The notes under the pieces were generated by a model. That model worked only from the letters and a program-made list of their open reading frames with translations, ran no database searches and was not told the DNA's origin. A DNA stretch of 64,000 bases. Origin: Clostridia bacterium. GTDB lineage: Bacteria > Bacillota > Clostridia > TANB77 > CAG-508. The DNA is taken from positions 558,001 to 622,000 of the forward strand of contig JAFWHH010000009.1 of the NCBI GenBank assembly GCA_017512025.1, in the 5' to 3' direction. The position numbers were made by a program, and so were the translations under genes. Below, piece after piece: positions 8,405 through 16,548 of the stretch. Within the stretch, counting starts at the first letter, position 1. Each line of letters begins with the position of its first letter.

Positions 8405-9166
8405 CTAACTATTTACTTCACTATTATTAGTGTTGTTATCTTCTTCAACTTGATTACTTATATTAGTAACATTTCCTTCTTTGTTTTCCATACCATTATC
8501 ATTATTACTAACTTCTATAACATTCTCAGCTTCTTTTTTAGCCGCTTCTAATTTAGCTTCCTCTTTTTTAGCTGCTGCTTCAATTTTAGCTTCTTTCTTC
8601 TCGTTAGCTTTTTCTAATTTATCAATTTCTTTCTCGTCGCTATCGACCTTGATGTTAACTTGCTTAACTTCTAATCCAAAACTTTCTTTAATTTCATTTT
8701 TAATTCTAAGTTGTAAATCTAAAGTTAAATCTCTAACATTTAATGCCCTATCAAGCATCACCGCTATATAAATACTTATATTGTTAGCTGGATCAATATC
8801 TGCCGTTACTTTGATATCAGTATCAAGACGCAATGACTCTTTAACAATATTCTTTGCTGCATTCTCGATTGCATTTTTTGAAATTAATAATCTTCCAGAT
8901 TCATTTTCTAATAATATCTCTGTAGTATTTGATTTCTTTATTTGCTTTTTCTTTCTGAAGAATAGACATCTAATTGATAATAAAATACATACAATTGCAA
9001 TAGCAAGAATCGTTATAACTAAAGCAGTATCTTTTTGTACATATTCAATTGTATACTTAATCTGATCAATAGTAATAACTTTAAATACTATAAGACAAAT
9101 AATTGCTGATACTATTAGCATCAAAAACGAATATAAAATTAAAACAAACTTTTCTAAAATTTTCAT
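8405..9166 (-). CDS. amaP: alkaline-shock protein membrane anchor AmaP
   Basis: A 253-aa protein with two N-terminal transmembrane helices (about 8-30 and 48-68), a basic stop-transfer (FFRKKKQIKK), then an Asp23-like cytoplasmic domain (about 85-175) and a long charged tail rich in K/E/A that ends in an Asn-rich acidic stretch. AmaP anchors Asp23 to the membrane in staphylococci. The 80-residue charged tail is longer than usual and looks like a coiled coil. Operon with the DUF2273 gene (15 bases downstream). Confidence 0.87.
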   Translation of the reverse strand: MKILEKFVLILYSFLMLIVSAIICLIVFKVITIDQIKYTIEYVQKDTALVITILAIAIVCILLSIRCLFFRKKKQIKKSNTTEILLENESGRLLISKNAIENAAKNIVKESLRLDTDIKVTADIDPANNISIYIAVMLDRALNVRDLTLDLQLRIKNEIKESFGLEVKQVNIKVDSDEKEIDKLEKANEKKEAKIEAAAKKEEAKLEAAKKEAENVIEVSNNDNGMENKEGNVTNISNQVEEDNNTNNSEVNS

Positions 9167-9199
9167 ATAAACCTTCTTATTATAATTTATTACTTAAAA

Positions 9200-9244
9200 A
9201 ATAAAACCAAAGCTAAATTGAGCTCTTAAACTCAATTTAGCTTT
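9200..9244 (-). terminator. terminator downstream of asp23
   Basis: A 14-bp perfect stem (AAAGCTAAATTGAG at 9209-9222 with its complement at 9231-9244) lies just after the asp23 stop, with a T-rich tail on the minus strand. It may uncouple asp23 from amaP, or allow read-through at lower level. Confidence 0.8.
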
Positions 9245-9248
9245 AAAA

Positions 9249-9692
9249 TTATTCTGCATCTCTTTTATCTATGTTTGTATTAACACCTTGGACATGAACA
9301 TTTACTTCTGCTACTTTAAGACCAGTCATTGCTTCAACAGCTTTCTTAACCTTTGTTTGGATTTCAAAAGCTATTTCAGGAATTCTTACACCATATTCAA
9401 CTATGATGTTAACATCTATTTTAGCATCTTTATCTGTTACAACAACTTTAATACCTTTAGCTAAATTTTTCTTTCCGCTTAGTACTTCACCAATACCACC
9501 AGCGAATCCTCCTGACATTTCAGATACACCTTGTACCTCTGTAACAGCTTTACCAGCAATTACAGCTACAACCTCATCCGCTATTTTTATTTTATTATTA
9601 TCAGCTGTATTTACAACGATTTCCTCACTTGTATTTGCAGCTACCATTCCATTGTTTTGTTCTTGATTATTATTAATATTTTCGTTATCCAT
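9249..9692 (-). CDS. asp23: Asp23/Gls24 family envelope stress protein
   Basis: A 147-aa cytoplasmic protein of the Asp23/Gls24 family, abundant proteins linked to cell-envelope stress. The core KIADEVVAVIAGKAVTEVQGV and the later NIIVEYGVRIPEIAFEIQ and VNVHVQGV are the family signature. The start at 9692 is set by AAAGGAGG 10 bases upstream; an upstream in-frame start has no such site. A strong hairpin terminator separates it from amaP, so asp23 can be made in excess over its anchor. Confidence 0.93.
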   Translation of the reverse strand: MDNENINNNQEQNNGMVAANTSEEIVVNTADNNKIKIADEVVAVIAGKAVTEVQGVSEMSGGFAGGIGEVLSGKKNLAKGIKVVVTDKDAKIDVNIIVEYGVRIPEIAFEIQTKVKKAVEAMTGLKVAEVNVHVQGVNTNIDKRDAE

Positions 9693-9803
9693 ATATAATA
9701 CCTCCTTTGTTATATTACGCATCATTAGTATATCAATTTATAGTAAATAATACAAGCATTTATTATGATTTTTTAAGGATGTAAAGCCTATTAAATATAG
9801 ATT

Positions 9804-10955
9804 TTATACAAATTCACTCCATACGATATTAGCAAAATCAATTCCCTTATCTGTTAATGAAACAATATCATTTTCAAACTTGATAAGTTTCATCTTGGAT
9901 AATCTGTCTATTTGCTCCCTGTATACTTCTCGAAAGTCTCTATTAAACTTGTCTTTAAACACATTAATAGAAAATCCTTCTATCATTCTTAAGCCAAGAA
10001 TAACAAACTCATTCATCTGTATATCATCAGTTTGTATCTCCTCTACATTTCTCGTATTGTTATTATTTAAGTTATCTTCTATATACTTATTTAAATCACT
10101 CAAATTAGAATATCTCACATTATTTAAATAAGAATGAGCAGCTAATCCAAATGCCAGATATTCCTTCTGTTTCCAACAATCAGTATTATGCTTTGATTCA
10201 TATCCAGGTTTTGCAAAATTTGATATCTCATAATGCTCATATCCTGTATTCTCTAATTTCTTCTTAACAAGCCAATACATTTTTCTCTCTACATCTTCAT
10301 CAGGCAGCTCTAGCTTACCAGAATCAATTAAATCCTTTAGCTTAGTTCCATCTTCAAGTATAAGTGAATAAACAGATATATGTTCTGGATTTTTTTCTAT
10401 TATCTTTTCCAGGCTAGCTTGTACATCTTCTTCAGTCTGTGTTGGAAGTCCTATCATTAAATCTACATTAATATTGCAAAATCCAACGTCTCTAGCCATT
10501 TTATATGTCTGCTCAAATTCACTATATGTATGAATTCTGCCAATTAGCTTTAATAGTCTATCATTTGTAGATTGAAGCCCTATACTAACTCTATTAAAAC
10601 CTATGTCTTTATATTTTTTAATTTTTTCATATGTCGCAGTTCCTGGATTTATCTCAATTGTTGCTTCAATGTCTTTTGCAAACTTATATTTTTGTTTTAA
10701 TTCATTTAAAATACGCTTAATGTAGTTTTCATCTATAAATGAAGGTGTACCGCCACCAAAATATAGTGTTTTTACAACTATATCTTCTGTTTTATTTTCT
10801 TCTAAATAAAAAGCCCTTATTTCATTTATAAGAGCTTTTGTGTAATCATTATGTATGTTTTTATCACACTCGAAAGAGCAAAAATCACAATAAAAACATT
10901 TCCTTTTGCAAAATGGAATATGTACATATATACCAATTTCTTTCAATATTCTCAC
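9804..10955 (-). CDS. hemW: radical SAM heme chaperone HemW
   Basis: A 383-aa HemN-like radical SAM protein. The cluster motif is CKRKCFYCDF, followed by LYFGGGTPSFID, GLQSTNDRLLKLIGR and NVDLMIGLPTQTEEDV. HemW carries heme to target enzymes and is not itself a coproporphyrinogen oxidase; the short HemN-type sequence with Phe after the third Cys fits HemW. The start is uncertain: AGGTGAG stands just before codon 4 (TTG at 10946), which may be the true start. It lies 3 bases after whiA, probably co-transcribed. Confidence 0.93.
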   Translation of the reverse strand: MRILKEIGIYVHIPFCKRKCFYCDFCSFECDKNIHNDYTKALINEIRAFYLEENKTEDIVVKTLYFGGGTPSFIDENYIKRILNELKQKYKFAKDIEATIEINPGTATYEKIKKYKDIGFNRVSIGLQSTNDRLLKLIGRIHTYSEFEQTYKMARDVGFCNINVDLMIGLPTQTEEDVQASLEKIIEKNPEHISVYSLILEDGTKLKDLIDSGKLELPDEDVERKMYWLVKKKLENTGYEHYEISNFAKPGYESKHNTDCWKQKEYLAFGLAAHSYLNNVRYSNLSDLNKYIEDNLNNNNTRNVEEIQTDDIQMNEFVILGLRMIEGFSINVFKDKFNRDFREVYREQIDRLSKMKLIKFENDIVSLTDKGIDFANIVWSEFV

Positions 10956-10958
10956 CTA

Positions 10959-11834
10959 TTACTTTCTTAATTCGTCAGCAAATTTAGTTATTGCTGCTAA
11001 TCTATGAGTAATTCCAGATTTAGAAATCTTTCCTCCCATATACTCCACAAGTTCAGCCAAAGATGCTTCTGGATATTTAAGTCTTATATTTGCAACTTCT
11101 TGCAAGCTTTCTGATAACTCACTAAACTTTCTTTTTTCTTTAATAAACTTAATATCCTCTATTTGTTTTTTTCCTGCTTGAATTGTTTTCGAAAAATTAG
11201 CAGTCTCACAATTTACAAGTCTGTTTAATTTATTACTTGAGTCTCTAATAACTCTTGCTTCCTCAAATTTAAGGACAGAGCTGTTTCCTCCCATAAAAGC
11301 AAGAATTTTAGATATTTCCTCGCCTTCTTTTATGTATAAAGTATATGATTTTTCCTTAACTAATTTTTTTGTATTAATTTCATATTCTTGTAGAATATCA
11401 CATACCTCATCTAAATTATATTCTGTACTAAAATTAATTTCTAAATGATATTTTTTCTCTGGATTATTAACATATCCTCCACCAAGAAATGCACCTCTAA
11501 CAAGGGCTTTGTCTAATAATTCAGATCTATCAAACTTTACTATATTAATATTATCATCTATACTTACTTGTATATATTCTTCTGGAACTTTATGATCTAT
11601 ATAAAAAGTCTTCCCTTTTATATCTATTTTATAATCATCAATTCCAATATTTTTTAGAAGTTTTGCATATCTATTTATATTGTATTCACTTTCTGTAGAA
11701 AATCTTATTTTCTTCTTATTTTTATTTGTATTTGAGCTAATTAAATATCCAGCAAGCTCCATTTGAACTTGATCTTTTTTGTTAAGATTATTTGTTTTGC
11801 TTAGCTCTTCTTTTACATCAGATGAAAAAGACAT
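10959..11834 (-). CDS. whiA: WhiA-type DNA-binding regulator
   Basis: A 291-aa protein with the N-terminal degenerate LAGLIDADG-type domain (RGAFLGGGYVNNPEKKYHLE) and the C-terminal helix-turn-helix (YPEASLAELVEYMG, SGITHRL). WhiA controls sporulation septation in actinomycetes and affects division and chromosome segregation in Bacillus. The start MSFSSDVKEEL is typical. Slightly shorter than the usual 310. In Bacillus it follows rapZ-yvcK; here it lies between prmC and hemW, so the usual partners are missing from this locus. Confidence 0.95.
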   Translation of the reverse strand: MSFSSDVKEELSKTNNLNKKDQVQMELAGYLISSNTNKNKKKIRFSTESEYNINRYAKLLKNIGIDDYKIDIKGKTFYIDHKVPEEYIQVSIDDNINIVKFDRSELLDKALVRGAFLGGGYVNNPEKKYHLEINFSTEYNLDEVCDILQEYEINTKKLVKEKSYTLYIKEGEEISKILAFMGGNSSVLKFEEARVIRDSSNKLNRLVNCETANFSKTIQAGKKQIEDIKFIKEKRKFSELSESLQEVANIRLKYPEASLAELVEYMGGKISKSGITHRLAAITKFADELRK

Positions 11835-11837
11835 ATT

Positions 11838-12692
11838 CTACCTCCTTACTGTTGCAACAACAATTCTATCATTATCTCCTAAATCTTTTTTAGAGTATAT
11901 ATCCACATATTTTCCATTTCGTTTTAATATATTCTCTACGGCTTCTCTTTGATTGTATCCAATCTCTAAAAATATTTTTCCATTATCTTTAACATGTTTC
12001 CATGCTTCATCAGCAATTATTCTATAAAACTTAAGTCCGTCTAGTCCACCATCTAAAGCCATATATGGCTCATTTTTTACCTGTATGCTAAGTTCATCAA
12101 TAACATCTGTCTCTATGTATGGGGGATTTGATACTATTGCATCAAATTCAGTTTCATCTATGTTTTCAAACATATTAGATTCTATGAATTTCATTCTTTT
12201 CCATACAGAATTTTTCTCTGCATTTAATTTTGAAATCTGTATAGCTTTATCACTTATATCAGATGCTACTATTTTTGATTTATCTACGTATTTTGCAAGT
12301 GAAATTCCAATTGCTCCACTTCCTGTACATAAATCCAAAATCACACATTCTCTATCTTTATATTCATTTATTACTTCTTCTACAACGATTTCTGTATCTG
12401 GTTGAGGAATTAAAACATCTTCATCTACATAGAAATTAAGACCCATGAACTCTTGCTTATTCGTAATATATTGAACAGGTTTTCCCTTACAAATCTGGTC
12501 AATTGATTCTTTATATACAAAACATCTTTCCTTATCAACCTCATCATTTTCATGGACAAGAATTGAATTTTTATCAATTTTGCATACGTGTTCAATTATT
12601 AACTTAGCAATTAAGTCATAGTCTTCTATTTGACTTTGTTTTAAATTATCTCTCCCATAATTATATAAATCTTTTATATTCACAATTCTCAT
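11838..12692 (-). CDS. prmC: peptide chain release factor N5-glutamine methyltransferase PrmC
   Basis: A 284-aa SAM methyltransferase that methylates the GGQ glutamine of RF1/RF2. The N-terminal helical domain is followed by the Rossmann fold with LDLCTGSGAIGISLAK and the NPPY motif (VSNPPYIETD). A longer in-frame opening runs back into the 6S RNA and is not used. AAAAGG stands too close to the ATG at 12692; it is well placed (9 bases) for the GTG at 12683, so the protein probably begins Val/Met-Asn-Ile-Lys. prfA is not beside it here. Confidence 0.93.
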   Translation of the reverse strand: MRIVNIKDLYNYGRDNLKQSQIEDYDLIAKLIIEHVCKIDKNSILVHENDEVDKERCFVYKESIDQICKGKPVQYITNKQEFMGLNFYVDEDVLIPQPDTEIVVEEVINEYKDRECVILDLCTGSGAIGISLAKYVDKSKIVASDISDKAIQISKLNAEKNSVWKRMKFIESNMFENIDETEFDAIVSNPPYIETDVIDELSIQVKNEPYMALDGGLDGLKFYRIIADEAWKHVKDNGKIFLEIGYNQREAVENILKRNGKYVDIYSKKDLGDNDRIVVATVRR

Positions 12693-12702
12693 CCTTTTAA
12701 AC

Positions 12703-12904
12703 AAAAAAATGCCCCGCTTTAGCCGTAATGATAAGTGAAATTTTAAGGACCTGCTTTCACAGGTGGGTATCTTGTTAAATGCTCCTGGGCTTCTCAATAT
12801 ATTTTGAGCTTGCACGCCACATTTAAAGGCAGATTCCCGTTTAATCCGCGTTGGTTCTAAAATTCCAGTCTACACGTACTATGCAGGGATTTGTTATTTT
12901 TATT
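12703..12904 (-). ncRNA. ssrS: 6S RNA
   Basis: About 200 nt. The ends pair (5' CCCUGC with 3' GCGGGG), a second closing stem pairs GGAAUUUUAG with CUUAAAAUUUC, and the internal sequence AAUGUGGCG, GAGAAGCCC, GCAUUUAACAAGA, CCACCUGU runs in the same order as the corresponding parts of E. coli 6S RNA. The 3' end runs into a T tract. 6S RNA folds as an open-promoter mimic and binds the housekeeping RNA polymerase when growth slows. It has its own promoter and ends about 10 bases before prmC. Confidence 0.9.
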
Positions 12905-12910
12905 ACATAC

Positions 12911-12939
12911 AATATATCATAAGGTATGTTTTTATGCAA
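12911..12939 (-). promoter_or_regulatory. sigma-A promoter of the 6S RNA
   Basis: Minus strand: -35 TTGCAT (12934-12939), 17-base spacer, -10 TATATT (12911-12916), placing the RNA 5' end near 12904, just before the CCCUGC closing stem. Confidence 0.75.
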
Positions 12940-12959
12940 GTGATTTTTTATTTTATTTG

Positions 12960-13691
12960 CTACCATAAATTCTCTAACTTGTACTCTTTTTCAAGCTTTT
13001 CATTAATATAAATTTTTGTTACCAAATCTAGCTCTTTTATAGATTCTTCTGGTATATCAAAAGAAAAAATCTTTTTAGGATCTGCATATGATATGTATCT
13101 AATTGCATCGTACGTGCTTGGACTAATAGAAATAGCAGATTTATCAACTCGTCCACAGCTTTCACATTTAACAGAGTTATCACTAATACTGAAATATTTT
13201 AAATCTTTGTCATCTCCGCACTTCCAACATTTATCAGTCTGCGGCCTAAAACCTAAAATACATAACAATCTTAATCTAAATATTGATAAAACTAAATCTA
13301 AATTCTTGTCCGATTCTGAGATAACATATAGTGTATTTAATAATAGCTGCAATATTCTATATGTATTTTGATTTTCATCAGTTACATCATTTACAATCTT
13401 TGTTATATGTGCAGCATATTTTAATTTATCTAAGTCTGTTCTTATGTTGTAAAAAACTTCAATTGGTTCACATGAGTTAATTCTATATGAATTGGTACTT
13501 TTAAATAACATGTAATCCCCAAAACATAAATACTGGGTGCCCGCCATAAGACCACTATTATTCCTTCTCGATCCTTTAGCAGCACACCCAATCTTTCCTG
13601 ATGGAGTAAGCAAAGTGACCATTTTATCAAAATCACCCATATTATTTTCCAATAATATTATTCCCTTTGTCTTTATACTCCCCATATTCAT
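12960..13691 (-). CDS. recO: DNA repair protein RecO
   Basis: A 243-aa recombination mediator that loads RecA with RecR. It has an N-terminal OB-fold (TKGIILLENNMGDFDKMVTLLTPSGKIG), a helical middle, and a zinc finger with CWKCGDD and CESCGR (four Cys). The start may be the second ATG (13685), which has AAGGTGA 8 bases upstream; the first overlaps the SD. It overlaps the 3' end of yqzL, implying translational coupling. Confidence 0.94.
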   Translation of the reverse strand: MNMGSIKTKGIILLENNMGDFDKMVTLLTPSGKIGCAAKGSRRNNSGLMAGTQYLCFGDYMLFKSTNSYRINSCEPIEVFYNIRTDLDKLKYAAHITKIVNDVTDENQNTYRILQLLLNTLYVISESDKNLDLVLSIFRLRLLCILGFRPQTDKCWKCGDDKDLKYFSISDNSVKCESCGRVDKSAISISPSTYDAIRYISYADPKKIFSFDIPEESIKELDLVTKIYINEKLEKEYKLENLW

Positions 13692-13821
13692 TCACCTTAG
13701 TACTATTATTTTCAAAATTATTTTTGAGATTCTTTTCAATATTTTCTAGCTCAATTAGTTCCATGAAAGTATTGATGTTTCCTGTATTCTTAAAAGTATT
13801 CCAAGCCATTTGTTTTATCAT
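13642..13821 (-). CDS. yqzL: YqzL-like small protein upstream of recO
   Basis: A 59-aa gene. It reads MIKQMAWNTFKNTGNINTFM, then a short glutamate-rich helix, then an Asn/Lys-rich tail. The first 30 residues match the YqzL family (W-x-x-F-x-x-T-G-N-x-x-T), which in Bacillus lies just before recO. AGGAG is 8 bases before the ATG. The last 50 bases overlap the start of recO in another frame. The extra C-terminal tail (about 28 aa) is longer than in Bacillus. Function unknown; probably cytoplasmic. Confidence 0.82.
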   Translation of the reverse strand: MIKQMAWNTFKNTGNINTFMELIELENIEKNLKNNFENNSTKVNEYGEYKDKGNNIIGK

Positions 13822-13897
13822 ATGATCATCTCCTATACGATATATTATTCATATATCTTATCTTTTGCTGTTTTATTTGTTTTATACAATTATTATA

Positions 13898-14803
13898 TTA
13901 CTGTAATTTAAATTTCTTGACTAAACTTTCATTATTTAACCAATCTTCTTTTACTTTAACCCATACCTTTAAATTAATCTTCATTTGAAGCATTTTTTCT
14001 AAATCCGTACGAGCATATGAAGCAATTCGTTTTAACATGCTTCCATCCTTACCAATAATGATTCCCTTATGGGAATTTCTTAAACAATAAATTGTTGCTT
14101 CAACATCATAAATTGGTTCACCAGTTTTAGTAGTACGCTCTTTCATTTTTTCAGTTTCGACATAGATTCCATGAGGGACCTCATCACTTAATAAACGAAG
14201 AGCCTTTTCTCTTATTATTTCTTCAACTAATTGTCTCAATGTTTGATCTGTATATTCATCAACATCATAATATGCAGGACCAACTTTTAAGTGTTTAGCA
14301 ATTTCATCTATTATTTCTTCTAAATTTATTTTCTTTTCAACAGAAACTGGAATAATAGCTTCAAAATCATACTCATCTTTATATAAATCAATTAATTTAG
14401 CAACATCTTCTCTGTCTACCAAATCAATCTTATTTATAATTAAAATCGTCTTTTTCTTAGACTCTTTTATTTTATCAAGTATTATTCTATCACCTTTTCC
14501 TATATCTTTAGATGTTGCATCAATAACAAAAAGAACAACATCTACATCCGGAACAACTCCGAATGCTGTTTCCACCATAATATCCCCAAGCTTTGTTTTT
14601 GGTTTATGGATCCCTGGTGTGTCAATAAATATAATTTGTAAATTTTCTCTATTTACAATAGCTCTTATCGCATTTCTTGTTGTTTGTGGTTTATTGGCTA
14701 TAGCAGCTACCTTTTCTTTAACAAGACTATTCATAATGCTAGATTTACCAACGTTAGTTCTTCCCATCATTGAGACAAATCCAGATTTAAATTCTTCTCC
14801 CAT
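13898..14803 (-). CDS. era: GTPase Era
   Basis: A 301-aa ribosome-assembly GTPase that binds the 3' end of 16S rRNA. G1 is GRTNVGKSS, switch II FIDTPGIHKPK, G4 NKID, and the C-terminal KH domain has GIIIGKDGSMLKRI. It follows ybeY in the usual Firmicutes order, and YbeY and Era act on the same end of 16S rRNA. The G3 to KH spacing and total length are normal. Confidence 0.97.
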   Translation of the reverse strand: MGEEFKSGFVSMMGRTNVGKSSIMNSLVKEKVAAIANKPQTTRNAIRAIVNRENLQIIFIDTPGIHKPKTKLGDIMVETAFGVVPDVDVVLFVIDATSKDIGKGDRIILDKIKESKKKTILIINKIDLVDREDVAKLIDLYKDEYDFEAIIPVSVEKKINLEEIIDEIAKHLKVGPAYYDVDEYTDQTLRQLVEEIIREKALRLLSDEVPHGIYVETEKMKERTTKTGEPIYDVEATIYCLRNSHKGIIIGKDGSMLKRIASYARTDLEKMLQMKINLKVWVKVKEDWLNNESLVKKFKLQ

Positions 14804-14811
14804 ATAATCCC

Positions 14812-15291
14812 CTATCTAGTTATATTTAATTTCTCAAGTACATTTTCTTCTTTAGCTCTCATAACTGTCTTATCTTCTTCTGTCATATGGTCGTATCCCA
14901 TTAAATGATAAAATCCATGAACTATCATGTATGCAAGCTCTCTTTCAAAACTATGTCCGTACTCAATAGCTTGCTCTTTAACTCTTTCAACGGAAACAAT
15001 AATGTCACCAAGTACATCATGTACAATATTGTTCCCAGCTTCAATCATTTCATCAATTTCATTTTTTTCAAACATTGGAAATGAAAGTACATCAGTTTCT
15101 TTATCTATATTTCTGTACTCATTATTAATCTTTCTTATATAGCTTGGACAAGTTAAGGTTACACTTACATATAACCCCAACTTGTCCATATTCTCTACTT
15201 CAAAACATTTTTTTAATACAGATTTAATTATAGATTCATATTCTGGATTTTCATCAGCTTCAATATAATTAACTTCTAATATTTCATCCAT
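14812..15291 (-). CDS. ybeY: endoribonuclease YbeY (16S rRNA maturation)
   Basis: A 159-aa metalloenzyme. The zinc motif HGFYHLMGYDH carries three His. The start at 15291 is set by overlap with the preceding stop (TAATG) and by the family N-terminus; a longer in-frame reading runs into the neighbouring gene and is not used. Stop of the unknown 414-aa gene and start of ybeY share one base, so the two are translationally coupled. Confidence 0.95.
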   Translation of the reverse strand: MDEILEVNYIEADENPEYESIIKSVLKKCFEVENMDKLGLYVSVTLTCPSYIRKINNEYRNIDKETDVLSFPMFEKNEIDEMIEAGNNIVHDVLGDIIVSVERVKEQAIEYGHSFERELAYMIVHGFYHLMGYDHMTEEDKTVMRAKEENVLEKLNITR

Positions 15292-16535
15292 TATTTCTTC
15301 TTCACCTTTGATTTGAATTTTCCTTGTTTTTCTTGTATTAAATCTTGAATGTATACACCGTCTTTTTCTAGACTTCCGCATTTATTAGGTAATCTTTTCA
15401 TAACACCAAAATCAACTAACTTAGCTTTATAGAATGAAATAGTTTTAGCAAATTTATTTTCATTCTTTTGAACTTCTTTAAGTTCATTTTTAATGAATAA
15501 TATTTCTGTTTTTTTATTCTTTTCTTCTTCATCCTCAATAGCATCTATATCTTGGAATTCTTTCCAGAAAGCTCTGTAATTGTTTCTATCTTCAGCGTTA
15601 TCCCAATAAACTTTAGTTGATAATATTTTCAAGTTGAACTCTTTTATAAAATCAATTAATAAATTATAAGCTCTTTCCTTTTTCTTAGGAACTCTTGTAT
15701 CAACTATAAGATTTCTTAAATCATTTAATAATTTGTTATAACATTGTTCAGCAACACCTAGTGGTAAACTATGTGTAAACAATCTTCTACTTAATCCAAG
15801 TAGTATCATATTCTTCTCTATAACATCATTTTGATCAGCTTTATTAAATCTTAATTGTTTGTAATCATCATACTCTTTACTTATTTCGATATATACTTCT
15901 TTGCTTGGATTTCCTTCGATTTTTCTAGGAAGTATATCATTTACATATTCCTCTATTGTAGAGCAAATCTTGTTGTAAATTTCATTTTTTTCAGTTTCAG
16001 TACTAAGCTCTAGTAATTTAACTGAATATTGCTTAATAATGTTTTTATATAAATTGTCAATTTTGTCTAAATAAAAAACATTATATCTCTTTATTACTTT
16101 TGCTTTACCAGTACCTTGTACTGTTTCATTATCAAGCTCTAGTAAAAATTTTTGCTTTCTATTCTTGTATTCTACATAATCAACATCCTTAAGGTGGATT
16201 ACATTGTAATATCTAGATAATGCATTTTTTTCAAATTCTGTTGCTGTGTCATTTTTAACTTTTTTGTATATTGCATCAATAATATTCTTATCAATGGCAT
16301 CTAAGTATAAAGAATATGCTTCTTCATACTTCTTTAGATAAACACCCTTACGATCATTATTTTTTTCATTTTCTATATAATTCTCATAGCTTTTAAGCAT
16401 ATTATTTCTTTTCATAGAAATTAATACGCCGTTTATACCCATTTTGCCAGGTGTTAAAAATTTAGTTAAAGTATTACCAATTTTTGAAAAAAACGTTTTC
16501 TCGGTATCATATACTCTTAAGCTTTTTTCTTCCAT
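15291..16535 (-). CDS. unknown 414-aa protein between yqfD and ybeY
   Basis: No family recognised. The protein is hydrophilic, K/E/N-rich and probably mostly helical, with no transmembrane segment or signal peptide. The C-terminus is very basic (KFKSKVKKK). Residues 10-40 (TFFSKIGNTLTKFLTPGKMG) could be amphipathic. The start at 16535 has AAAGG 9 bases upstream. It overlaps ybeY by one base and follows yqfD by 13. In Bacillus and most Clostridia this place holds phoH and the HD-domain protein PgpH/YqfF. Base composition is like native neighbours, with no in-frame CGG, so it looks long-resident. Confidence 0.8.
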   Translation of the reverse strand: MEEKSLRVYDTEKTFFSKIGNTLTKFLTPGKMGINGVLISMKRNNMLKSYENYIENEKNNDRKGVYLKKYEEAYSLYLDAIDKNIIDAIYKKVKNDTATEFEKNALSRYYNVIHLKDVDYVEYKNRKQKFLLELDNETVQGTGKAKVIKRYNVFYLDKIDNLYKNIIKQYSVKLLELSTETEKNEIYNKICSTIEEYVNDILPRKIEGNPSKEVYIEISKEYDDYKQLRFNKADQNDVIEKNMILLGLSRRLFTHSLPLGVAEQCYNKLLNDLRNLIVDTRVPKKKERAYNLLIDFIKEFNLKILSTKVYWDNAEDRNNYRAFWKEFQDIDAIEDEEEKNKKTEILFIKNELKEVQKNENKFAKTISFYKAKLVDFGVMKRLPNKCGSLEKDGVYIQDLIQEKQGKFKSKVKKK

Positions 16536-16548
16536 GCTTTTCATCCTT

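Noticed and set aside
12693-12815. N-terminal extension of PrmC into the 6S RNA
   Set aside because: The extra residues translate the structured RNA and are not part of the PrmC family; the SD is next to the later start.
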